DNA of 64,000 nt from Sphingobium phenoxybenzoativorans (GTDB lineage Bacteria; Pseudomonadota; Alphaproteobacteria; Sphingomonadales; Sphingomonadaceae): NCBI RefSeq assembly GCF_001757355.1, contig NZ_MINO01000004.1, forward strand, positions 62,001-126,000, written 5' to 3'. Shown in pieces: positions 53,726-61,237 of the stretch. Under the pieces are notes generated by a model. That model saw only the letters and a program-made list of their open reading frames with translations. It ran no database searches and was not told where the DNA came from. Both the position numbers and the translations under genes were made by a program. Positions within the stretch are counted from its first letter, which is position 1. Every line of letters begins with the position of its first letter.

Positions 53726-53739
53726 ACATGCACGATTGT
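53726..53739. promoter_or_regulatory. Candidate operator, CACG-centred variant
   Basis: ACATGCACGATTGT keeps both half-sites and the spacing, with CACG in the centre, flanked by AAA and a T run. It lies in the divergent promoter between the SDR and the ferredoxin gene. Confidence 0.5.
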
Positions 53740-53793
53740 TTTTATTTTCGGGAACGCTAGGAGGACTCCTTGTCAAAAACAGGAGAGATTGCC

Positions 53794-53832
53794 GTGAACA
53801 GACCTTCCATCATGGGGACGAACCACCGATGA
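53794..53832 (+). CDS. Candidate 12-residue leader frame coupled to ferredoxin
   Basis: A GTG-started 12-codon frame sits behind a good AGGAGAG site and its TGA overlaps the ferredoxin ATG (ATGA). The ferredoxin start itself has only a weak site, so ribosomes finishing this leader may re-initiate. The peptide (RPSIMGTNHR core) matches nothing I recognise; it may be only a coupling device. Confidence 0.4.
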   Translation: MNRPSIMGTNHR

Positions 53833-54143
53833 CCGCACATCTGGTAACCCCTCTTTCGGACCTGCCCGAGACCGGCAGCAAGGCCTTTGCCATAGCGGGC
53901 CGCTCAGTCCTGCTCTGCCGTTCTGCAGCCGGTCTGTTCGCCACTGAAAATATGTGCAGCCACGCCTACGCCTTGCTCGAAGGAGGTAAGGTGAAGGGAC
54001 ATTATGTGTTCTGCCCCCTGCATGGCGTCCGGTTCGACCTGCGCGACGGCAGCCCAAGCGGCAACCTCACCAAAAAGCCGATCACCATCTATCCGGTCCA
54101 TGTATCCGATGATCAGGTCTATGTTGATCTGCCAGACAATTGA
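53829..54143 (+). CDS. Rieske [2Fe-2S] ferredoxin
   Basis: The 104-residue protein has the Rieske cluster ligands C43, H45, C62 and H65 (MCSHAYALLEGG, then CPLHGVRF). It is the small soluble electron carrier type that feeds Rieske oxygenases. It is the only ferredoxin in the window, so it may serve several of the five alpha subunits. No ferredoxin reductase gene is present. It is expressed from the divergent promoter shared with an SDR, next to an operator copy. Confidence 0.92.
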   Translation: MTAHLVTPLSDLPETGSKAFAIAGRSVLLCRSAAGLFATENMCSHAYALLEGGKVKGHYVFCPLHGVRFDLRDGSPSGNLTKKPITIYPVHVSDDQVYVDLPDN

Positions 54144-54517
54144 TCCGTATCGGCGCATTTTCTTTGGCTAACCCCTCCCCTTAATCGCCGATGAATGGAG
54201 TTAGGATCATAAAGCCGCCGATTATCCGGCGACATAAAATATCCCTCAACAACATCGCGAAATTATAAACAAATATAGGCGATGTTATTGAGAGTTATTA
54301 TTATAAATTACTGTAATTTATCTGTTTTTATTAGTTGAATTTGTTTCACGGTTTCGCCATCTACGCGCCGTCAATGACAATGCTGACGCAAGTCAGTCCG
54401 GGATCGTTCGACTGGCGCGGGTCGCAAAGTGACGCTGGAGGACGGTCCCGGTTATATCGGCCCGATTATATTGGCCCGGTTATATAGCTGCACCTTTCCG
54501 CGTCCGCGTCCCGTCCT
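54144..54517. other. AT-rich intergenic region with hairpins
   Basis: No gene is seen. A 14-bp stem (54245-54258 with 54279-54292, one G-U pair) is followed by a second perfect hairpin, ATAAATTA and TAATTTAT (54303-54321), then T-rich sequence, which could terminate the ferredoxin transcript. Three 14-bp tandem units of CCCGGTTATATCGG type occupy 54447-54488. Confidence 0.55.
54447..54488. repeat. 14-bp tandem repeat, three units
   Basis: CCCGGTTATATCGG, CCCGATTATATTGG and CCCGGTTATATAGC follow one another directly, 30 bases after the end of the convergent extensin-like gene. Confidence 0.7.
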
Positions 54518-55243
54518 CTAGCGGCAGGCTCGCCAGCCCATCTCTCCCCGCTCCGCCTGATCAAGATGCAAATGATCCCTGTGCGCGGCATTATAATCCG
54601 GCGACAGAACCGTGGAGAACAGGCGGCACGCGCCATCCCGCACATCGCGAAGAAACAGGCCGCCGGGATCGTCGCCCGCCCAATCCCCGACCACGCTAAT
54701 CCTGCGGCCATCGGCCAGGATAAAACCGGATATGTCGATGGCGTCCGCCGTGGCATGTTCGCTGAAGTCGCCGGACGATCGCCCGTACATCCGGCGGCAG
54801 CTATAGCTGCCGAAATGGGTGATGCGGACGACCGGCTGTCCGAACAGGCGTTGCGCGGCCGGTTGCACGACATGCCATTCCCACAGCTTCAGGGCGGCAA
54901 CCACCGGGCAGGATGGCGCGACGTCGACGGGGTCCAGGGCAATCGCGCCCTCGGCGGTCCGCGGACGTATCGCGTCGGCATAGGCGCACTGCCCTTCTCC
55001 GCCGGGCTTCATGGCCACGAAGGGCACGCCCGCCTTGGCAAGCAGGTCCTGGCATGTCCGGGGATGGGCGGTCAGTCCGGCGAGTTTGCGCCCGGTGAAC
55101 TGGCCGACAGGCTGGGCGAGATCGAGCGGCGTCCAGGGCAGATCCTGCGGCCGCCCCTTCAGCAAGGCATAAGCCGTCAGGGCCAATGCCGCGGCGACGG
55201 CCATCCATATCGCCCACCGCATTACCCGGATCAGTCGCCTCAA
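54518..55243 (-). CDS. Extensin-like family protein (putative cell-wall peptidase)
   Basis: The 241-residue protein has an N-terminal membrane segment (about residues 10-27) and a C-terminal extensin-like domain. It carries SEHATADAIDISGF and HRDHLHLD, the His/Asp pattern of zinc carboxypeptidase-like folds related to peptidoglycan peptidases. Two Cys pairs could be disulphides. It is probably periplasmic and concerned with the cell wall. It lies outside the catabolic island and forms a minus-strand group with the DUF899 gene 15 bases upstream. Confidence 0.85.
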   Translation of the reverse strand: MRRLIRVMRWAIWMAVAAALALTAYALLKGRPQDLPWTPLDLAQPVGQFTGRKLAGLTAHPRTCQDLLAKAGVPFVAMKPGGEGQCAYADAIRPRTAEGAIALDPVDVAPSCPVVAALKLWEWHVVQPAAQRLFGQPVVRITHFGSYSCRRMYGRSSGDFSEHATADAIDISGFILADGRRISVVGDWAGDDPGGLFLRDVRDGACRLFSTVLSPDYNAAHRDHLHLDQAERGEMGWRACR

Positions 55244-55258
55244 ACCGCCTCGCCCAGT

Positions 55259-55963
55259 TCAGTAATTAAGCCTGGGATACCAGTCCGCAGGCCGTCCGCC
55301 AGGCGTCAGGTCCAGTATCGACCAGAGTGCAGCAATGTCCGGCGCGTCGCGCGGGTCCTGACCGGGATCGGCCATCTCGCCCGTCATCTCGCTTGCCCAG
55401 AACAACCGCACTGCATCGCCATCGCGTTGGAACACCATCAACGCCGGATTCTCGCTGCCATCGTCATTGATAAGGCCAAGGTCGCGGGCATAATCGTCCC
55501 CGACCGTCTGAATGAAATTCAGGTCGCGCCAGCCGCGCTCCTGCGCGAACAGGAACTGCCGGTCGACAGGGCTTCGCCCCAATATCTTCAGCGCCACCCG
55601 CTGCTTTATGTCGGCCGCATTGCCGTTCACCGCGCCAAGCCAGTTGGTGCACATCGGGCAGGGACGCTCCCGCTGCGGCCCGTACATCCAGAAATAGGTG
55701 ACGAGCGTATCCTTGTTCCCGAACAGGTCCGCCAGCCCCACCTCGAACCCGTTTTCGTCCTTGAACCGATAGTCCCTGGTTATGGCGGGTCCGGGCGGCA
55801 GCGCGCGCCGCTGTTCGACCAGCCGGGTCATATGGCGGCGAAATTCGATCTCCTCAGCCAGCAGGGCTTGCCGCGCCTGCCTGTAGGCGTCGCTCTCCCC
55901 CGGAAAAGGCGTTCTGGCCTTTGCGGCGAGTTGCTGCGCTGGAATCAATTCGGGGTTCGCCAC
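55259..55963 (-). CDS. DUF899 thioredoxin-like protein
   Basis: The 234-residue protein matches the DUF899 family: an N-terminal helix with RQALLAEEIEFRRHM, DYRFKDENG, and RPCPMCTNW, where a thioredoxin-like CxxC (CPMC) sits. I prefer the GTG of VANPELIP, behind GGGAGG, over an upstream ATG that would add 31 basic residues. The family is thought to be redox-active, but its substrates are unknown. It lies 15 bases upstream of the extensin-like gene. Confidence 0.87.
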   Translation of the reverse strand: MANPELIPAQQLAAKARTPFPGESDAYRQARQALLAEEIEFRRHMTRLVEQRRALPPGPAITRDYRFKDENGFEVGLADLFGNKDTLVTYFWMYGPQRERPCPMCTNWLGAVNGNAADIKQRVALKILGRSPVDRQFLFAQERGWRDLNFIQTVGDDYARDLGLINDDGSENPALMVFQRDGDAVRLFWASEMTGEMADPGQDPRDAPDIAALWSILDLTPGGRPADWYPRLNY

Positions 55964-56162
55964 GGCATGCCTCCCGGCTTCGGACAGGATATCACACCGC
56001 GCTGCGCTTAATCGGGCAAGGCGAAGGCGGCCCCTCCACAATACGCGGCGCAGCATTCCTGTTCCAAGGGGCCTTGGATCTGCCCCTGCAATTAGGGCGA
56101 TGTCATGCGGGAACCCAGTGCCGCCCAGGCTCAGTCAGACACCGGCCTGGAGTGCCGCCGCC

Positions 56163-56351
56163 CTACTTCTTCTTGCCGTCCTTCTTCGGCTTGCAGGTCG
56201 ACGGAAACATCAGGCACTTATATTTCGCGTCAGCCTCCGCCTTTTCCTTGATGGCGGCCTTTTCCGCAGGCGTAGGCGGCTTCCCGCCACCGGTCTGGCC
56301 GAAGGCGGGCGTGGCGAGCGCCAGCGTCATAACCCAGAGCATAGAGCGCAT
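56163..56351 (-). CDS. Small secreted lysine-rich protein
   Basis: The 62-residue protein has a clear signal peptide (MRSMLWVMTLALATPAFG, cleaved near residue 18-19), then a charged region with PTPAEKAAIKEKAEADAKYKC and a C-terminal KPKKDGKKK. Two Cys residues (KC and TC) could form a disulphide. GAAAGGGATG precedes the start. No known family is recognised; small proteins of this type are common in sphingomonads. Confidence 0.65.
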   Translation of the reverse strand: MRSMLWVMTLALATPAFGQTGGGKPPTPAEKAAIKEKAEADAKYKCLMFPSTCKPKKDGKKK

Positions 56352-56476
56352 AAGACATCCCTTTCGATCGCGATCGATGGCGCGTTTATAGGCGATCTTC
56401 TCTCTCGCTCAGGTTAACGCCAATAAGGCGTAATGATGAGATCGATCCGACTGTCCGTTCAAATGGGGAGAGACGC

Positions 56477-57943
56477 TCACTTCTCCTCCGCCAGCTCGCT
56501 TACGAATGACCGCCGGAACCATGTGCCCGGCATGCCCTCCATCTCATACATCGTCTTGAACATGAGACGATAGCCGTCGCAGGCGTCCGCGTCGGGCGCA
56601 GCATCCAGATTGTCGTAAGCCGAACTGATACGGTCGATATCGGCGGGAGGATAGGAGGACAGAGCTTCAAACAACGCATCCTGGAACGCCTTTTCGGAGA
56701 GCGTCTTTTGTTGCGCTGTAACGGTGGCCACATACGGCGTACCGGCCAGCTCAGCAAAAATAGCCTTACGGATCAGAGCCAGATAAGCGCCGAAATCCAT
56801 GGACTGCGAAGCGGCGACGACACGAAATTCGGTCGTTGGGTCCAGATTGTCAGTGGAAAATATCACCTTGCACTGCGCAGGCGTCGCAACCGTAGGGATG
56901 ATCGCCATATAATGGATGAACATTACGAGGTCTTTGTCATCAAGGCGCCGGATGCCTTGCAATGTCAGATTCTGAACGGCTTGCTGGCCGATCGCTTTCG
57001 CCAGACTACCGGAATCCTTCCCATCCAGTGCATTGCGGGCAGCGTAAAGTTCGCTGGCCAGGCGATGGATCAGCAAGTCGCTGGCAAAAAGTTGCGTCAG
57101 ATGGGCGCGAAAGGTGGCAGCGCCTGCCGCATCGAACTTCGCCGCAGAGATCAACGGTTCGATTATGGCCGGATTGCGCATCGCGCCTTTCAATAAGGTC
57201 TCCATCTCCGGAAGCGAATATGAGGATAATTTCTTGCCTTGCAGCGAGAGGGCATCAATGACCGCGGCATTGGACTTGGGCGCATTGGCAACGACCGGAT
57301 CTGCAACGGCCGCCTTCACGCCTGTTTGCTTCTGGTCGTCGGCGGTAATGAAGTCCTCGAAATTGATCTCCGCCGCCGCCCGGTTCTCCGCGGTAAGCCA
57401 GTTAAGCTCGTTGGGGCCAGCGGCTGTCGCGAAAATAATGGCCGTCTCCGACAGATTGAGGTTTGCGAGATAACCGCCGACCAGAGCGTTACCGACGCCG
57501 CTTTCTTCGAGTTGGCCATCATTGTCTAAATAGCTTGCGTGGAAGCCCACCCGTCCGTTGGGCGACATCATCCTTCGCAATCCAGCCACCCAGATGAGAG
57601 CGCAGGATGATGTGCATTGCGCGCCGCTGATCACCAATGTCGAATAACCTGCAGTCTTGATCATCCTGCCTATGTCGATTGCGGGAAGCAGCGCCCCGCC
57701 CGGACTATCAAGAATGACCACCGCATTTTTATATTTGAGCGACAGAGCTTTGAAATTCTCAACATCGGATGCCGAAATCTCCCCATCGATAGAAATAGCC
57801 TCAAGGGTTTTGGAGATTTTGTCATGGGTAACTGTACCAGCCCTTGCCAATCCAGTGCCACAAATCAGAATAAGGAGACACGCAAAACCGAAATCCCTAG
57901 TTATACATAAGCATAATTTCCGGATTCTCGCGAAAATCGTCAT
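56477..57943 (-). CDS. Periplasmic ClpP/crotonase-like protein (COG3904 type)
   Basis: The 488-residue protein has a signal peptide (about residues 1-35, ending LARAG). A ClpP-like domain follows: DSPGGALLPAIDIGRMI, ISGAQCTSSCALIWVAG with the presumed catalytic Ser, and GRVGFHAS with the His. A long second half of about 280 residues matches nothing I recognise. Predicted periplasmic ClpP-like proteins of this kind are widespread but uncharacterised. It lies next to the tRNA scar of the integrated element, on the chromosomal side. Confidence 0.8.
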   Translation of the reverse strand: MTIFARIRKLCLCITRDFGFACLLILICGTGLARAGTVTHDKISKTLEAISIDGEISASDVENFKALSLKYKNAVVILDSPGGALLPAIDIGRMIKTAGYSTLVISGAQCTSSCALIWVAGLRRMMSPNGRVGFHASYLDNDGQLEESGVGNALVGGYLANLNLSETAIIFATAAGPNELNWLTAENRAAAEINFEDFITADDQKQTGVKAAVADPVVANAPKSNAAVIDALSLQGKKLSSYSLPEMETLLKGAMRNPAIIEPLISAAKFDAAGAATFRAHLTQLFASDLLIHRLASELYAARNALDGKDSGSLAKAIGQQAVQNLTLQGIRRLDDKDLVMFIHYMAIIPTVATPAQCKVIFSTDNLDPTTEFRVVAASQSMDFGAYLALIRKAIFAELAGTPYVATVTAQQKTLSEKAFQDALFEALSSYPPADIDRISSAYDNLDAAPDADACDGYRLMFKTMYEMEGMPGTWFRRSFVSELAEEK

Positions 57944-58204
57944 GAAACATGTCCCCCAAGGAGATTTATTTCATAAATCACACTTGGAGCCAATGCCCAG
58001 AAATCAACCAATACGGATCGGTTATTATTAGTATTTCAGAGCCTTAAACGAATCGCATTACTGCGTAGTGACCAAAGGAGGAGCCGGTCAGGCTATATGA
58101 ACATATTGGCGGGGAGGACATCTCCAGCCCCAGCCGCGCAAAATCCCAGCCACGGACGGGCAAAGCCGCCATCCGCGATTGCTTTACAACTGAAGGGGAA
58201 ACCC
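57944..58204. other. Intergenic region before tRNA remnant
   Basis: A 261-base stretch between the ClpP-like gene start and the tRNA-Arg remnant. It is AT-rich at the left end, which fits a promoter for the minus-strand gene. No gene or repeat was recognised. Confidence 0.5.
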
Positions 58205-58250
58205 TGGCGCACTCGGAGCGATTCGAACGCCCGACCCTCAGATTCGTAGT
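58205..58250 (-). pseudogene. tRNA-Arg(ACG) 3' fragment, attachment-site scar
   Basis: On the minus strand this equals tRNA positions 31-76: anticodon loop CTACGAA with anticodon ACG, variable loop GGGTC, T arm GGGCG/TTCGAAT/CGCTC, acceptor strand CGAGTGC, discriminator G and CCA. The 5' half is missing: the base that should be position 30 no longer pairs with position 40. Such 3' fragments are left where a tyrosine integrase inserts an element into a tRNA gene. The intact tRNA is expected past the right end of the element. Confidence 0.85.
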
Positions 58251-58263
58251 TTTATGGTCCCCA

Positions 58264-58378
58264 ACGGCATTCTGCGGCCTTTCCCTTAAATATCGGCTTA
58301 ATGCCGTCAATCCCTTTCCTTCTGTTCCCTTGCTGTTCCCCCTCATTCCCGCTACGGTGATTGCTGAGTGATTGCTGG
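58264..58378. other. Possible integrase arm/regulatory region
   Basis: Between the tRNA remnant and the integrase gene lie an inverted repeat ACGGCATT/AATGCCGT (58264-58271 and 58300-58307) and two tandem 11-bp units GTGATTGCTGA and GTGATTGCTGG (58357-58378). They could be arm-type integrase sites or a promoter operator. Confidence 0.4.
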
Positions 58379-58387
58379 GATAGGGAC

Positions 58388-59671
58388 ATGGCAAAGGGTA
58401 AAGTCACGATCAGAAGCGTCGATGCGCTCACCGCCATCAAGGGCGATGCATTCCTGTGGGACGATGAGGTGAGCGGTTTCGGTGTGAAGGCCACGAAGGC
58501 CGGGAAGAAGAATTTCGTCTATCAGTATCGGATGGGCGGGCGTGGGTCTAAAACACAGCGCTGGACCATCGGTGCGTATGGCCAATGGACGCCTGATGAG
58601 GCACGGAAAGAAGCCAAACGTCTCGGCAAGTTGGTTGATGTTGGCGTCAATCCGATTGAGGATAAGCGGCAACGCGATCGGGCTGCTGTCACTCTTGCCT
58701 TTTCTGCATATGTCAAAACCTTCACGAAGGGCTATCTGGAGACTGAATGGGGCACGTCATGGGAGCAGGCGAAGCGCCAGCTTGAAATGCATGTCACGCC
58801 TCATCTGAAGGAAAAGCCTCTACCGGAAATCACGGCCGCCGATTGCAACGCGGTACTTGATCATCTTATCGGCCGCCCTGCCCTTCGTCGAAACGTATGG
58901 GCCGTGATGAGCAAGCTATTCTCCTGGGCTGAAGATCGAGAAGATATCGAACGCGCACCCAAGATGGCCACTCCGCCCACGGTGAAGCGGCGCAAACGTA
59001 TATTGTCCCCACACGAGCTGATTGCCTGTTGGCGGGCGTCATATGAGCTGGAAGCCCCTCGCGGCGCTCTGGTTCGTCTGCTCATGATCACCTTGCAACG
59101 CCGTAGCGAGGTCGCGGCTGTTCCGTGGTCTGAACTGAAGCACAATGAGGGCGTGTGGCATATGCCCGGCGAGCGCACCAAGAATAATGAGGATCACTTG
59201 GTGCCACTCAGTGAATTAGCCCGCACAGAGCTGGATGCGATCGGCTGGAAGCGGCGTGGTCTCGCCCTCCCCTCCTCCACCGGCAAGACACCCGTCTCAA
59301 ACTTCAGCGACATGAAGTTGGCGCTGGATAAGGCGATGCTGCCGATATTGCAGGAGCTTGCGGACAAGCAGGCAGACGCGGCGGGAGAGGATCGGCATGA
59401 GGTGGAGTTAGAGCCGTGGCGGCTTCACGATCTGCGGCGGACCGGAACGACAAATCTTCAGGCGCTGGGCTTTCCGATTGAAGTCGGCGAGCGCGTCATC
59501 AATCATCATCAGGGCGGCGAAACCTCCGGCATTCGAGCCGTGTACAATCTCTATGAATATCTGCCTGAGAAAACGAAGGCGCTGAACGCATGGAGTGCTC
59601 ACCTGAAAGCGCTCGTCGATGGGGACGCTCTCGACACGAATGTTGTCTCGCTCGCGTCAGCGCGGGCGTGA
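58388..59671 (+). CDS. int: Tyrosine recombinase/integrase, P4-like
   Basis: The 427-residue protein has an N-terminal arm-binding domain of the DUF4102 type (residues 1-95), a core-binding domain, and a C-terminal catalytic domain with Arg in LQRRSEV (about 238), HDLRRTG (H347, R350), HHQGG (about 373) and the nucleophile Tyr in VYNLYEYLPEK (386-391). It catalyses integration and excision at the tRNA-Arg attachment site 138 bases upstream. It marks the left end of the element that continues past the window. Confidence 0.93.
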   Translation: MAKGKVTIRSVDALTAIKGDAFLWDDEVSGFGVKATKAGKKNFVYQYRMGGRGSKTQRWTIGAYGQWTPDEARKEAKRLGKLVDVGVNPIEDKRQRDRAAVTLAFSAYVKTFTKGYLETEWGTSWEQAKRQLEMHVTPHLKEKPLPEITAADCNAVLDHLIGRPALRRNVWAVMSKLFSWAEDREDIERAPKMATPPTVKRRKRILSPHELIACWRASYELEAPRGALVRLLMITLQRRSEVAAVPWSELKHNEGVWHMPGERTKNNEDHLVPLSELARTELDAIGWKRRGLALPSSTGKTPVSNFSDMKLALDKAMLPILQELADKQADAAGEDRHEVELEPWRLHDLRRTGTTNLQALGFPIEVGERVINHHQGGETSGIRAVYNLYEYLPEKTKALNAWSAHLKALVDGDALDTNVVSLASARA

Positions 59672-59675
59672 ACGG

Positions 59676-60566
59676 ATGGCGCGGCTAGGTTTGGCCGCCG
59701 AAAAGCTGGCTCCGCACCAGCCCGCCGCGCCATTTTCTCAAATGCGGGATCGCCAGCGGAGGGCTTTAGTGGACGAGGGTCGTGAAAGCGAGATAACTGC
59801 TGATCTGAGCCAAGCTCATGGGGATCCTGAGCTACTTGCGCTATTGGACCGCCCGCGCTGGTATTGGCCGGAAGCGGTCGCATGGGTCTGTCTGCGCGAT
59901 CTAAATCCAATGTGCGAACTGGCTTTTATGCGCCGGCTCTACGAAAAGAGCCGAGATGGCTCAGAAAAGGTTGTCGGTTCCTCGCTTTTGATCCGACTGA
60001 AGATCATTGTTGCGGAACGCGGGTCTATCCAAAGATTGCCCGATACGGTTGAAGACGCTTACGAGTTATTGATCAGCGCCTTGGAGATTGAAGGCAAAAT
60101 CAATGCGACGGGAAGGCGGTCGCCAACCGGGGAACGCGTCTCAATTCCAAGCGAACTTTGGTCGGGTGCACAGATCATAGATCGCCATCGGCGAACGATA
60201 GATATCGGGTCGGCCTTTCATGCAGAAAACTCGCCAGCGATCTGGTTCCATGACATCATGATCGATCGCGCAGCGCTTCAGGATGCCTTTCCAGATGGCA
60301 GAACAGAAGTGTCCAGCCCTCCGCTAACGAAGAAAGCTGCGGTATCGGACATTCCATCGCCAGGAAGAGGACGAAGACAGGGAACTGGGATTGATGATTC
60401 AAAATTCCTGGAAATGATGCATTCGCTCGTCAGCGATGGCGCCAGTCCTTGGGATGCCGCAGAAAAAATTGCCGCTCGGCGCAAAAGCTTGGGCATCAAA
60501 GGCACGTCTGACGGCAGCGTTCAAAAGCGCCTCCACACGAAATTCAAACAGATTTATCCTGACTAA
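59676..60566 (+). CDS. Unknown protein of the integrated element
   Basis: A 296-residue protein starting 4 bases after the integrase stop. It is soluble and charged, with RPRWYWPEAVAWVCLRD near residue 60 and a C-terminal segment (FLEMMHSLVSDGASPWDAAEKIAARRK) that looks like a helical DNA-binding or oligomerisation part. I do not recognise a family. It may be a cargo or regulatory gene. A longer in-frame start lies inside the integrase gene and is unlikely. Confidence 0.65.
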   Translation: MARLGLAAEKLAPHQPAAPFSQMRDRQRRALVDEGRESEITADLSQAHGDPELLALLDRPRWYWPEAVAWVCLRDLNPMCELAFMRRLYEKSRDGSEKVVGSSLLIRLKIIVAERGSIQRLPDTVEDAYELLISALEIEGKINATGRRSPTGERVSIPSELWSGAQIIDRHRRTIDIGSAFHAENSPAIWFHDIMIDRAALQDAFPDGRTEVSSPPLTKKAAVSDIPSPGRGRRQGTGIDDSKFLEMMHSLVSDGASPWDAAEKIAARRKSLGIKGTSDGSVQKRLHTKFKQIYPD

Positions 60567-60588
60567 ACCTGACTTAATCTGACTTATT
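60559..60588. repeat. 10-bp tandem repeat, three units
   Basis: CTGACTAAAC, CTGACTTAAT and CTGACTTATT follow one another at the end of the unknown gene and upstream of the AlpA-like gene. They could be an iteron-like or operator array. Confidence 0.55.
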
Positions 60589-60674
60589 GTTCAAAGACTT
60601 AGCTGGAAATCCCTGCAAATACCTTGTCACCCCCGATGCTCGCTGTGAGGCACGGGCAGTGATGAGGAAGCACA

Positions 60675-60869
60675 ATGCGTCCAGTTCTCGATCCCGAGCA
60701 GGCATCCGCGTATATCGGCGCTGAGCCGAAGACGCTTGCAAATTGGCGCTGCCAAGGCGTCGGTCCTAAGTTCATCCGCGTCGGCCGCAAGATCGTTTAC
60801 GATCCCGCCGATATCGAAGCCTGGAAGGCCAACAACCGCTTTCAGTCCACTTCGCAGGTCGCGGCCTAA
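60675..60869 (+). CDS. AlpA/excisionase-like helix-turn-helix protein
   Basis: The 64-residue protein has the MerR-like winged helix-turn-helix of AlpA and excisionase proteins: DPEQASAYIGAEPKTLANWRCQGVGPKFIRVGRKIVYDPADIEAW. Such proteins activate or direct excision and start the replication module of P4-like satellites. AGGAAGC precedes the start. It lies ahead of the small genes and the primase. Confidence 0.85.
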   Translation: MRPVLDPEQASAYIGAEPKTLANWRCQGVGPKFIRVGRKIVYDPADIEAWKANNRFQSTSQVAA

Positions 60870-60873
60870 TCCC

Positions 60874-61053
60874 ATGGCCCATAAAAACGCCCCCGCCCGT
60901 CAGGGCGAGAGCGCTGGTGAGCCGGGAAGCTTCGCCATCGCTTATAACACCGAGAGGACTCAGCAGCAATTCCTGTCGAGTCGTTTCGGACTTTCCTTCG
61001 CTCGCGCATCGATCATCGCGCCGCTGATTTTCGGCGAGGTGCGCCATGCCTAA
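60874..61053 (+). CDS. Small unknown protein of the integrated element
   Basis: A 59-residue protein that starts 4 bases after the AlpA-like stop and overlaps the next gene by 8 bases. It begins MAHKNAPARQGES and contains GFAIAYNTERTQQQFL-like polar stretches. No family is recognised, but tight packing in the operon supports it as a gene. Confidence 0.5.
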   Translation: MAHKNAPARQGESAGEPGSFAIAYNTERTQQQFLSSRFGLSFARASIIAPLIFGEVRHA

Positions 61054-61237
61054 CCGGATCATCATTTCCGAGTGCGTCTTTGGGGGTCGTTACGTCACGA
61101 CCTTCGAGCCGCGCTCGATCTCCTGGCCGAGCATGGAGTTTCGCTCTTATGCCGAAGCAAAAGGGTGCGCCGAAGCTCGCCATAAGGCCCACGGCTGGCC
61201 GATCGAGGATCGTACGCAGGAAGGGGGCGCAATATGA
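61046..61237 (+). CDS. Small unknown protein of the integrated element
   Basis: A 63-residue protein, MPNRIIISECVFGGRY at the start, with aromatic residues (SWPSMEFRSYAEAK). Its stop overlaps the primase start (ATGA), which supports translation. Function unknown. Confidence 0.55.
   Translation: MPNRIIISECVFGGRYVTTFEPRSISWPSMEFRSYAEAKGCAEARHKAHGWPIEDRTQEGGAI

Noticed and set aside
54566..56011. Plus-strand open frame of 481 codons
   Set aside because: It spans the extensin-like and DUF899 genes in antisense, and both of those show family motifs and plausible starts.
58205..58250. Functional tRNA gene
   Set aside because: The acceptor 5' strand, D arm and 5' side of the anticodon stem are missing, so it can only be a 3' fragment.
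58044..58394. Minus-strand frame of 116 codons over the tRNA remnant
   Set aside because: It has no recognisable protein features, no good ribosome binding site and crosses the attachment scar.
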